This document shows positions 15,522 through 22,698 of a DNA stretch of 35,670 bases, one piece after another. This DNA is from Spirochaetia bacterium. GTDB taxonomy: Bacteria; Spirochaetota; Spirochaetia; DAHUYW01. Location of the stretch: positions 1 through 35,670 of the forward strand of contig JASHNV010000111.1 in NCBI GenBank assembly GCA_030041455.1, in the 5' to 3' direction. The notes beneath the pieces were generated by a model. It was not told the origin of the DNA, did not search any database, and was given only the letters and a program-made list of their open reading frames with translations. Positions within the stretch are counted from its first letter, which is position 1. Each line of letters opens with the position of its first letter. The translations under genes were made by a program, and so were the position numbers.

Positions 15522-17589
15522 CGAAGGCCCTCGGGAAAGCCCGGCTCCTCCGCGAGGAGCCGGAGCGGGCCACGGTCGCCCTCATCGCCGGCGAATAGGA
15601 GACGAAGAGCAGCATGAGGAAGACGAGCATGCAGAGGCGGGGAAACCAGTCGCCGAAGCGGGTGTAGACGGTCTCGCGCTCCGGCGCGAGCGGCACGTCC
15701 ACCACCATCGCCGCTTGCTCGTACATCGGAAGGCTGCGCACGAGCCGGCCCGAGGTGTCCACGTAGCCGGTGACGCCCGAGGCCGCCGCGCGCAGCAGGG
15801 GCCTGCGATTCTCGACCGCTCGGAAGAGCGCGTTCACGTAGTGCTGCATGCCCTCCGCGTCGGTGAGGGACCAGTAGTCGTTCGAGATGTTCACGATGAT
15901 CTCGGCGCCCTGGAGCACGAACTGGCGGACGTCGTTCGGAAAAGCGTCCTCGAAGCATATCGGCGTCGAGAACGTCACCTTCGGGGTCCTGAACACCGTG
16001 TGTACGGTGCCGGGCTCCCACAGGTAGACGTCGAAGTTGATCAAGAGATTATAGATGAAGGGCAGCTGCTTTTTGTAGGGGAAGTACTCGGTAAACGGCA
16101 CGAGGTGGATCTTGTGGTAGGTCTCGACGCGCCTGCCGTCGGGGGCGAAGAGCACCGAGGCGTTGTAGTCGCGGCGGACCACGTTTCCGGATCGATCGAT
16201 CGACTCGCTGTAGTCGTCGTTGCCGGTCAGCAGCCATTTCCCGACGCGCTTCTGATAGGCGAGAAACTCCCGCACGAGCCTCGCGTAGGGGTATCGAGCC
16301 GGATCGAGCTTGCTCCACTTCCTGATGTTGGGCACGAAGGCGGTCTCCGACCAGACGACCAGGTCGGGATCGGACGGGAGAACGCCGTTGGTCAGGCGTT
16401 TCAGGATGGCGAAGGTGTCGCCGTAGTCGTTCTTGCGGGGATCGGTGTCCTGCTGCACGAGCGCGACGCGCACCTCGCCGGCCGGCTGCCGGGCGTCCTG
16501 CGCGCGGATCGAGGCGGCGCCGCCGAGGGCGAGCGCCGCGAAGAGCGCGGCAAAAGCCGCGACCGGCGCGATCGCGCCCGCCTTCGAGGCGCTCGCCCTC
16601 GAAAGCAGGTGGGCGAGGATCCCGTTCGAGAGAACCGCGACGAAGGTGACGCCCCACACGCCGGTGAGCGCGGCGACCTGGATGAGCGCGGTGAAGCGGT
16701 ACTGCGAGACTCCGAGCATCCCCCACGGATAGCCGAGGAATCCCGCCGAGCGCAGGTAGTCGAAGGCGACCCAGGCGACGGGGAGGATGAGGTAAGCGAG
16801 CGGTCGCATCCGCCTGAGGAGCCACATGAGGAGGAGCATGAAGAGCAGGTACTCGACGAGCGAGACGACCGTGACGAACTGGAGGGACACGAGACTGAAG
16901 GTGCCGAGCCAGAAGCTCGTGAGCATCGACTCGACGACCCCGAAGCTCACCCCGTAGAAGACGCCCCAGCGGTAGCTCGAGCGGTGGAGGCAGAGGAAGA
17001 GCGGCGTGAGGGCGACGAAGGCGAGCGGGCCGATGCCCGGGAGCGAGACGAACGAGGGGAGCGCGAGGGTGTAGAGGACCGCCGAGAGCAGCGCCAAGGG
17101 GAGGCCCCACTGCGCCGCGAAGCTCGCCGAGCCCACGTACCGCGCGGCCGCGCGGGGTCGCCTCACGCGAAACCAGACGATCGTTCCGGCCTGGACCGCG
17201 AGGAGGGGAACGAACCTCGACGCCGAGTTCAGCCGCTCGATCGCGGAGTCGGGAGCGAGCCGGATGTTCCCTTTCATGGCGGCGAAGCGCTGGACGTAGC
17301 TCATGTTCGCGTTGGCGGCGAAGATGTAGGAAAGGAGAAAAAGCACGAGCGTCGCGACGAGGAGGACCTCGGGAGTCCGGAACAGCGAGCGGAGGTACAG
17401 CTCGCGCTCGCCGCAAAGAAGCCGGTAGACCCAGACGCCGTGAAAGACGAGAAGCAGCAGGAAAAGAAAGTCGGTGGGCGTCTTTCCCTTCGCCATTCCG
17501 AAGGGGCCGAAGAGAAAGTTGGCGAGCTCGAGGGCGAGAATCCCGGAGACGAGCGCGGCGGGAAGGCGCCGCGCGAGGAGCTTGGTCAC
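15457..17589 (-). CDS. lnt: Apolipoprotein N-acyltransferase with N-terminal membrane extension
   Basis: Inner-membrane enzyme that adds the third acyl chain to the N-terminal cysteine of lipoproteins, the last step of their maturation in diderms. The catalytic triad of the nitrilase-like domain is visible: E415 (VVWSETAF), K493 (YHKIHLVPFTEYFP) and C545 (TPICFEDAF). The usual Lnt membrane core starts near residue 160. At 710 aa this protein is about 170-200 residues longer than typical Lnt: residues 1-160 form an extra region with about four hydrophobic segments. The tail after residue 670 is arginine-rich and encoded by the part overlapping the haemolysin-III gene, perhaps after loss of an earlier stop. 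The GTG start lies 5 bases after a TATGCT -10 and has no ribosome-binding site. Confidence 0.88.
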   Translation of the reverse strand: MTKLLARRLPAALVSGILALELANFLFGPFGMAKGKTPTDFLFLLLLVFHGVWVYRLLCGERELYLRSLFRTPEVLLVATLVLFLLSYIFAANANMSYVQRFAAMKGNIRLAPDSAIERLNSASRFVPLLAVQAGTIVWFRVRRPRAAARYVGSASFAAQWGLPLALLSAVLYTLALPSFVSLPGIGPLAFVALTPLFLCLHRSSYRWGVFYGVSFGVVESMLTSFWLGTFSLVSLQFVTVVSLVEYLLFMLLLMWLLRRMRPLAYLILPVAWVAFDYLRSAGFLGYPWGMLGVSQYRFTALIQVAALTGVWGVTFVAVLSNGILAHLLSRASASKAGAIAPVAAFAALFAALALGGAASIRAQDARQPAGEVRVALVQQDTDPRKNDYGDTFAILKRLTNGVLPSDPDLVVWSETAFVPNIRKWSKLDPARYPYARLVREFLAYQKRVGKWLLTGNDDYSESIDRSGNVVRRDYNASVLFAPDGRRVETYHKIHLVPFTEYFPYKKQLPFIYNLLINFDVYLWEPGTVHTVFRTPKVTFSTPICFEDAFPNDVRQFVLQGAEIIVNISNDYWSLTDAEGMQHYVNALFRAVENRRPLLRAAASGVTGYVDTSGRLVRSLPMYEQAAMVVDVPLAPERETVYTRFGDWFPRLCMLVFLMLLFVSYSPAMRATVARSGSSRRSRAFPRAFVTRGGAPRRGRSRRSGRGFPP

Positions 17590-17595
17590 GGGGCG

Positions 17596-17624
17596 AGCAT
17601 AGCGCGGCCGCCCCGGCCGTTCAA
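17596..17624 (-). promoter_or_regulatory. Promoter of lnt, nearly leaderless
   Basis: On the minus strand: TTGAAC (17624-17619, 4/6), 17 bp, TATGCT (17601-17596). The GTG at 17589 is only about 7 bases from the -10, so the mRNA would begin at or beside the start codon. The preceding GGDEF gene is co-directional, 70 bp upstream. Confidence 0.5.
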
Positions 17625-17659
17625 GCCGGGATCCTCCCGCGCGCCTAAAGACCGGAGCC

Positions 17660-18535
17660 TCACTCCGCGACGGCGAAGAGCGCGCCGTTCCGGCCGCCCC
17701 GCTTGGCGCCGTACATGAGCTCGTCGGCCGCCTTGATGATGTCGTCGATGGTGCCCTTCGCGGCGACGGAGGTGACCGACCCGATCGAGAAGGTGACCTC
17801 GGGCTTCCCGTCGGCTGCCGGCCCCGCGAGGCTCCTCTGGATCTTCGCGACGACCATACGCGCCTGCGTCTCGCCGCACTCTCCGAGGAGCACCACGAAC
17901 TCATCGCCCCCGATCCGGCCGACGACGTCGGTCGCCCGCACGCTCGACTTCAGCGTCGCGGCGACCGCGCGCAGGAGCTCGTCGCCGGCGGCGTGGCCGT
18001 AGCGGTCGTTGACGGATTTGAAGTTGTCGACGTCGAGATAGGCGAGCGTGAACGGACGAGCGTACCTGCGCGACCGGTCGATCTCGGCGCGAAGCAGGTC
18101 GTGGAAGAGCCTCGCGTTGACCGCCCCGGTGAGGTAGTCGGTATGGGAGAGCGCGGTCTGCCGGCGCACCGCGCGGCGAAGCTGCGCCATGAGGAGGCCT
18201 ACCACGAGGAGGACCCCGAAGCGCATGAAGCCGTTCCAGCAGACGAGAAAATCGCTTGAGTAGCGTAGTCCGGAAAGGTAGCCGGCGACGACCCAGACCG
18301 CGCTTCCGGCGAGCGCGCTCGCGGCGATGACCTCCCATCGCGCGACGGCGGCGACGATGCACACCGGAAACAGGTAGAGGAGGGAGAGGTTAAGCTCGTA
18401 GCCGGTGAGGTAGTCGAAGACTCCGACGAAGAGGATCAGCGCGAACCCCGCGCCGACCACCGCCGCTTTGTTGTATTTGTCGAGAAACGCGAGAATGTCG
18501 ATCGAGCGCTCCTTCGGTTCGCCGGGCGATCTCAC
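17660..18535 (-). CDS. Membrane-anchored diguanylate cyclase (GGDEF)
   Basis: Makes cyclic di-GMP from two GTP. 291 aa. Residues 24-120 contain about four hydrophobic helices forming a membrane sensor region without a recognised ligand motif. The GGDEF domain (about 130-288) starts with SHTDYLTGAVNARLF and carries an intact active site, GGDEF at 209-213. An inhibitory I-site, RATD (200-203), lies five residues before it, so product feedback inhibition is expected. Start is GTG 18535, with GGAAGG about 10 bases upstream. Its own promoter (TTGTCA-17-TATGAT) separates it from the sugar permease genes that precede it on the same strand. It may influence motility or attachment together with chemotaxis proteins such as the MCP at 33509. 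Confidence 0.92.
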   Translation of the reverse strand: MRSPGEPKERSIDILAFLDKYNKAAVVGAGFALILFVGVFDYLTGYELNLSLLYLFPVCIVAAVARWEVIAASALAGSAVWVVAGYLSGLRYSSDFLVCWNGFMRFGVLLVVGLLMAQLRRAVRRQTALSHTDYLTGAVNARLFHDLLRAEIDRSRRYARPFTLAYLDVDNFKSVNDRYGHAAGDELLRAVAATLKSSVRATDVVGRIGGDEFVVLLGECGETQARMVVAKIQRSLAGPAADGKPEVTFSIGSVTSVAAKGTIDDIIKAADELMYGAKRGGRNGALFAVAE

Positions 18536-18588
18536 GCGTGGCCGTCCTTCCGCCGGCCGGCAGGTCTCCCCGAGCGGCGGGCCCGGCC

Positions 18589-18617
18589 ATCATAGCGCCC
18601 CGTCCGCCGATTGACAA
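18589..18617 (-). promoter_or_regulatory. Promoter of the diguanylate cyclase gene
   Basis: On the minus strand: TTGTCA (18617-18612, 5/6), exactly 17 bp, TATGAT (18594-18589, 5/6), preceded by GC as in several other -10 elements here. Predicted start is near 18582, giving a leader of about 46 bases. Confidence 0.65.
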
Positions 18618-18639
18618 CACGCTCCATGCGCTCGAGACC

Positions 18640-19455
18640 CTACTTCAGCCCGACCGCCATGCCGAGGCCCGCGACGATCCGCCTGTTGAGGAAGACGAAG
18701 ACGACCGTGACCGGGATGAGGGCGAGGACCATCGCGGCGAAGGCGTTCGGAAAGTTGGCCGAGTAGGTGGCCACGAGAAAGCTGATCGCCACCTGGACGG
18801 TCCGGCTCCCGTCGTCCTGGGACAGGAGCAGGGCGTAGAGGAGCTCGTTCCAGCTGATGATCACGAGAAAAATGCACGCGGTGACGACGCCGCGCATCGC
18901 GATCGGCGCGGCGACCCGCAGGAACGTCTGCCACAGCGTCGCGCCGTCGAGACGAGCTGCCTCGACGAGCTCGGTCCGGACCGCGTCGCGCATGTAGGTG
19001 CTCACGATGAGAAAGCCGGTCGGCGTCGCGATGCCCACGTAGACGAGCGCGATGCCGATGTCGCTGTTATAGAGTCCGAGGCGGCTCACGAGGAGGTAGT
19101 AGGGGATCATGAAGGCGCTCGTCGGAACGAAGAGCCCGAAAACGAGAAGCGAGGAGAAGAACCGTTTGAGCGGGAAGTCGAGCAGAAAGACGAACGAGGC
19201 CGGGAGCGCAATCGCGGCCCCGACGAGGGTCGACAGGGTCGCGACGAGGACCGAGTTGACGAGGTAGAGCAGCATCGGCTGCTCGGTGAGGACGGTGATG
19301 TAGTTGCCGATCGTCCAGGGCGACGGCGCGCCGATCGGATTCGTGAAGAAATCGCTGTTGAGCTTCAGCGAGGAGACGAGCAGCCACGCGAGCGGGCAGA
19401 GCACGACGGCGAGAAAGAGCGCGATCACGACCCACTTGAGCGCGCGGCCGATCAT
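18640..19455 (-). CDS. Sugar ABC transporter permease, MalG/CUT1 type
   Basis: Inner-membrane permease (271 aa) with about six helices. The cytoplasmic EAA loop that docks the ATPase is EAARLDGA (165-172), followed by LWQTFLRVAAP. N-terminal WLLVSSLK and the overall layout match the second permease (MalG-like) of CUT1 importers of oligosaccharides. Its ATG overlaps the stop codon of the first permease as ATGA (19452-19455), so the pair is translationally coupled. The operon has no ATP-binding subunit; a shared MsmK/MalK-like ATPase encoded elsewhere must energise it. The substrate is inferred from adjacent glycosidases to be an arabinose- or xylose-containing oligosaccharide. Confidence 0.93.
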   Translation of the reverse strand: MIGRALKWVVIALFLAVVLCPLAWLLVSSLKLNSDFFTNPIGAPSPWTIGNYITVLTEQPMLLYLVNSVLVATLSTLVGAAIALPASFVFLLDFPLKRFFSSLLVFGLFVPTSAFMIPYYLLVSRLGLYNSDIGIALVYVGIATPTGFLIVSTYMRDAVRTELVEAARLDGATLWQTFLRVAAPIAMRGVVTACIFLVIISWNELLYALLLSQDDGSRTVQVAISFLVATYSANFPNAFAAMVLALIPVTVVFVFLNRRIVAGLGMAVGLK

Positions 19456-20330
19456 CCCCACCTCCGATCGGCGAGCCTCTGCAGGCCGAGGACGAGCGCC
19501 ATGAGGACGCCTCCGCAGAGGATCATGACCAGGCCGCTCGCCATGGTGAGGCCGAACGAGCGCGCCCTCGTCATCTCGTCGAGCATGAAGAGCGACAGCG
19601 TCGTAGTGGCGTTCGCGGGGCCGCCCGAGGTCATGATGAGGGGATACTCGACCATCTTCAGGCAGAAGGCCGTGTTGAGCAGGATGTTGATCACGGCCGC
19701 CCTGCGGATGAGGGGAATGGTCACGAAGAGATCCTGCTGGAACGGGCTCGCGCCGTCGATCTGGGAGGCCTCGTAGTACTCCGGCGGTATCACGGTGATC
19801 TGGGCGAGAAAGATCAGCATCGTGAACCCGATGTAGAGGGCGAAGGGAAGCGCCGTGGCGACAAGGGCGGTCCCGGGCATGGCGAGCCACGAGCGCGCGA
19901 GCCCGGGAGCGCCCGCGAGCCGCAGGAGCGCGTCCGCCGGGCCGACGGTCGGGTTCAGCAGGAAATACCACAGGAGCGCGAGGGAGGCGGCCGAAAGGAT
20001 GTTCGGCAGGAAGAAGAGCGTTCGAAAGGCCGCCCAGCCCCTCGGCTTTCGGTGCAAGACGAGCGCCATGAGGAGCCCGAGCGGCGTGTGGACGAACGTC
20101 GCGATCAGGATCCACACGAAGGTGTTCGCGAGCGCCTGCATGAACTCGCCGCTTGAGAAGAGCGATCGAAAGTTGGAGAGCCCGGCGAAGCTCATGCGGC
20201 TGACCCCGTCCCACCTCATGACGCTCACCGGCACCGTGAAGACGATGGGGTACAGGTAGAAGGCGAGCACGATCGCGATCGCGGGCGCGAGGTAGGCGAG
20301 CGCTCTCGGGAGACCGATTCGCGTGACCAT
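19452..20330 (-). CDS. Sugar ABC transporter permease, MalF/CUT1 type
   Basis: First permease (292 aa) of the CUT1 importer, with about six helices. The EAA loop reads EASQIDGA (187-194) with FQQDLFVTIPLI after it. N-terminal LAPAIAIVLAFYLYPI is the typical first helix. The ATG at 20330 has no visible Shine-Dalgarno. Instead a strong 10-bp hairpin lies just upstream, between this gene and the binding-protein gene, which would lower permease expression relative to binding protein. The gene is coupled to the second permease by an ATGA overlap. Confidence 0.93.
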   Translation of the reverse strand: MVTRIGLPRALAYLAPAIAIVLAFYLYPIVFTVPVSVMRWDGVSRMSFAGLSNFRSLFSSGEFMQALANTFVWILIATFVHTPLGLLMALVLHRKPRGWAAFRTLFFLPNILSAASLALLWYFLLNPTVGPADALLRLAGAPGLARSWLAMPGTALVATALPFALYIGFTMLIFLAQITVIPPEYYEASQIDGASPFQQDLFVTIPLIRRAAVINILLNTAFCLKMVEYPLIMTSGGPANATTTLSLFMLDEMTRARSFGLTMASGLVMILCGGVLMALVLGLQRLADRRWG

Positions 20331-20341
20331 TCGAAAGGCGC

Positions 20342-20367
20342 GGCCGCGGGCTTTGAGGCCCGCGGCC
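20342..20367. repeat. Intercistronic hairpin between binding-protein and permease genes
   Basis: Perfect 10-bp arms GGCCGCGGGC and GCCCGCGGCC around a 6-base loop. On the transcribed (minus) strand it lies 11 bases after the binding-protein stop region and 11 bases before the permease ATG. It is not followed by a clear U-run, so it is more likely an mRNA-stabilising or partial-termination element than a full terminator. Confidence 0.7.
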
Positions 20368-20377
20368 TTCCCCCTCC

Positions 20378-21655
20378 CTACTGGGTGTTGGCCTGCTGGA
20401 GCGAGTCGGCGAAGGCCTGCGCGCTCGACTGGCCCAGGGCGAGCTTCTCGACGAGACCCGGCAGCTGGTTCATCGCCGCGGGCTCAAGCACCCTCGTAAT
20501 CTGAACGATCTTCGAGTCGGCGGTCGAGGCGAGCTTCACGTTCGCGGCGAGCTTCGCCCCCGCCTGCTCGGTCTCCGCGTCGCTCAGACTGAGCTTCACC
20601 GCGAAGATGTCCTTGCCCCTCACCGTGAAGTCCTTCATGACTTTCTCGGAGGTGAACGCCTTCATGAAGTCGACCACGCCGGCCTTCTGCGCGTCGCTCA
20701 AGTGCGCGCTCGCGGCCCACGGGGTGATCGCGTCGGTCACGAGGACCGAGGGGTCCCCCTGCGCCATGACGGGCGCGGGGGCGACCACCACGTCCGAGGG
20801 ATCCTTCATCTGTCCGTCGAGGACTCCGATGACCCACGGGCCGTCCACGATCACGGCGGTCCGCCCGGTTACGAAATCCTGCACGCTGACCGCCCACTTC
20901 GCTCCGATCGCGTCCGCCGCCGCGTACTGGAAGAGCCGCGCGAGCATCCCCGCGGCCTTCACCACGGCGGGCGAGTTGAGCGGGCTGCCCTGGGCGAAGA
21001 CCCCCGGCCCGCCGGCTTCCGCCGCGAAGTAGGTGAGGAAGTTGGTGGCGTGCCACGCGTCGTCCGAGGTGAAAAGGGACGCCGCGCCGATTCCCGCCGC
21101 CTTCAGCTTGTCGGCCATCGCGAAAAAGTCGTCCCACGTGACCGGAATGCCCGGGACCCCCGCCTTGGCGAGAAGCGCCTTGTTGTAGTAGAAGACGACC
21201 GTTCCCTGCTCGCCGGGAATCGCGAGAAGCTGCCCGTTGTAGGTGAGCGAGTCGAGGTCGCTCTGGAAGAAGCGCTGCTTCCACTGCGCGTCCATGAAGG
21301 GACTAAAGTCGAGGAGCTGTCCGGACTTGAACAGGGAGAGATCGTTCGGGTTGTAGTTGAAGTAGAACACGTCCGGCGGCTGATCGGCGGCCACCATCGT
21401 GCGGATCTTCTGCTGCATCGGAATCCAGTCGGCGAAATAGCTGAGCCGGACGTTCACCTTGCCCGCGTGCGCCTCGTTGTACTCCTTGACGAAATCGCGG
21501 AACACGACGCCGCGCGCCTCCTGCGGCGTAAAGTGAAAGAAGATCGTGAAGCTCGTCGGCTGTGCCGACGAGCCGTGCTCTGCGGAGCCCCCCGCGTACG
21601 CGAGCGCGATCGAGCAGAGCGCCATCGACGCAATGCAGAGAATGAGTCGTCGCAT
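20378..21655 (-). CDS. Sugar ABC transporter substrate-binding protein
   Basis: Periplasmic solute-binding protein family 1 (CUT1), 425 aa. It starts with a signal peptide (MRRLILCIASMALCSIALAYA, likely cleavage after A21). No lipobox cysteine is in the right place, so it should be a soluble periplasmic protein rather than a lipoprotein. Family features include FVKEYNEAHAGKVNVR near the N-terminus, DVFYFNYNP, VVFYYNKALLAKAGV with VTWDDFFAMADKLKAAG, and FVTGRTAVIVDGPWVIG. The ATG has GGAGGAAAAGAC upstream. It is the first gene of the importer operon and is divergent from the sugar isomerase gene, with hairpins in its leader. The ligand cannot be read from sequence. Confidence 0.93.
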   Translation of the reverse strand: MRRLILCIASMALCSIALAYAGGSAEHGSSAQPTSFTIFFHFTPQEARGVVFRDFVKEYNEAHAGKVNVRLSYFADWIPMQQKIRTMVAADQPPDVFYFNYNPNDLSLFKSGQLLDFSPFMDAQWKQRFFQSDLDSLTYNGQLLAIPGEQGTVVFYYNKALLAKAGVPGIPVTWDDFFAMADKLKAAGIGAASLFTSDDAWHATNFLTYFAAEAGGPGVFAQGSPLNSPAVVKAAGMLARLFQYAAADAIGAKWAVSVQDFVTGRTAVIVDGPWVIGVLDGQMKDPSDVVVAPAPVMAQGDPSVLVTDAITPWAASAHLSDAQKAGVVDFMKAFTSEKVMKDFTVRGKDIFAVKLSLSDAETEQAGAKLAANVKLASTADSKIVQITRVLEPAAMNQLPGLVEKLALGQSSAQAFADSLQQANTQ

Positions 21656-21686
21656 GTCTTTTCCTCCCGAGAATCTGAATCCTTCG

Positions 21687-21733
21687 CGCCGGGATCCCGG
21701 CGTCTCGTTTTTTTTCGCTTCCGTGCGGAAGCG
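21687..21733. repeat. Two hairpins flanking an A8/T8 tract in the binding-protein gene leader
   Basis: CGCCGGGATCCCGGCG (21687-21702) is a perfect 16-bp palindrome. T8 follows at 21708-21715, then CGCTTCC-GTGC-GGAAGCG (21716-21733), a 7-bp hairpin. Read on the plus strand, palindrome plus T8 resembles a terminator. Read on the minus strand, both hairpins lie in the 5' leader of the importer operon, ending about 30 bases before its ATG. Confidence 0.6.
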
Positions 21734-21763
21734 CCTCATGCACATTCCGTCTTCTCTCGCGCT

Positions 21764-21793
21764 AGTATCCAGGGCGTCCGACGCGCGCGACAA
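21764..21793 (-). promoter_or_regulatory. Possible promoter of the sugar importer operon
   Basis: On the minus strand a GATACT -10-like element (21769-21764, 4/6) is preceded, after 18 bp, by TTGTCG (4/6). It would give a leader of about 100 bases that includes both hairpins. This is weaker than the other promoters listed. Confidence 0.3.
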
Positions 21794-21837
21794 GCGCAGG
21801 GAGGCGCACAAAAGCGGGACGATTCCGACAGCTCGCC

Positions 21838-21867
21838 TTGAGCCCCGCGCCTTCCTGCGGCTATCAT
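21838..21867 (+). promoter_or_regulatory. Promoter of the sugar isomerase gene
   Basis: TTGAGC (21838-21843, 4/6), 18 bp, TATCAT (21862-21867, 5/6) in the GGCTATCAT context. Start near 21875, so the leader is under ten bases before the ATG at 21884. Confidence 0.5.
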
Positions 21868-21883
21868 CCGTCAGGGAACGAAC

Positions 21884-22684
21884 ATGAAAATCGGCTGCTG
21901 CACCAACATGGTCGCCGGAACCCCGACGGGAATCGGCGACGAGCACCTTCCGCTTCTCGGCCGGCTCGGCTGCGATTTCGTCGAGCTGCCTCTCGCGCAG
22001 ATCATGGAGCTGTCCGAGGACGGCTTCCGCGACCTCCTCTCGCGCGTCGGGATCCCTCCCTGCGGGGCGTGCAACAACTTCTTCCCCGCCGAGGTCCGGC
22101 TCACCGGCCCCGCGGTCGATTTCGCCGCGATCGATCGCTACGTCGGGGAGGCCCTCTCGCGCGCGCGGAGGCTCGGCGCCCGGACCGTGGTGTTCGGAAG
22201 CTCCGGGGCGCGAAACGTGCCCGGAGGCTTTTCCGCCGGGCTCGCCCGCTCGCAGCTCGTCGAGCTCCTCCGCCTGATCGCGGCCAGGGCGCGGGCGCTC
22301 GACATCACGGTCGTGGTCGAGCCGCTTCGCCGCGCGGAGAGCAACATCATCAACACGACCGAGGAGGGGGCGACTCTCGTGCGCGACGTCGCCCATCCGT
22401 CCGTTCGCCTCCTCGTCGACATCTACCACCACGAGGCCGAGGGAGGGACGGCGTCCACTCTCCGCGAGGCCGGGAAGCTCATCGGCCACCTCCACCTGTC
22501 GAATCCCGCCGGACGGACCTTCCCGCGGGGAGGCGACGAGGCGCTCTTTCGCCCGTATCTCGACGCCGTCCGCTCCGCGCTCTACGACGGCTCGCTGAGC
22601 ATCGAGGCGTACTCCGGCGACCTCGAGGCGGACCTCCTCGAGGCGCTGAGCGTTCTCCGCCGCCTTGCGGGCGCGGAGCGATGA
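21884..22684 (+). CDS. Sugar phosphate isomerase/epimerase (AP endonuclease 2 fold)
   Basis: TIM-barrel, metal-dependent sugar isomerase or epimerase, 266 aa, cytoplasmic. The four probable metal ligands are at the expected strand ends: E146 (VVVEPL), D179 (LLVDIYHHE), H204 (GHLHLSNPAG) and E241 (SIEAYS). This arrangement is typical of ketose 3-epimerases, xylose isomerase-like proteins and hydroxypyruvate isomerases. Substrate is not readable, but the divergent sugar importer and convergent arabinofuranosidase suggest a pentose or ketose. The start ATG follows AGGGAACGAAC. Its 3' end converges on the GH127 gene, 14 bp apart. Confidence 0.85.
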   Translation: MKIGCCTNMVAGTPTGIGDEHLPLLGRLGCDFVELPLAQIMELSEDGFRDLLSRVGIPPCGACNNFFPAEVRLTGPAVDFAAIDRYVGEALSRARRLGARTVVFGSSGARNVPGGFSAGLARSQLVELLRLIAARARALDITVVVEPLRRAESNIINTTEEGATLVRDVAHPSVRLLVDIYHHEAEGGTASTLREAGKLIGHLHLSNPAGRTFPRGGDEALFRPYLDAVRSALYDGSLSIEAYSGDLEADLLEALSVLRRLAGAER

Positions 22685-22698
22685 GGCCCCGGGCGCGC

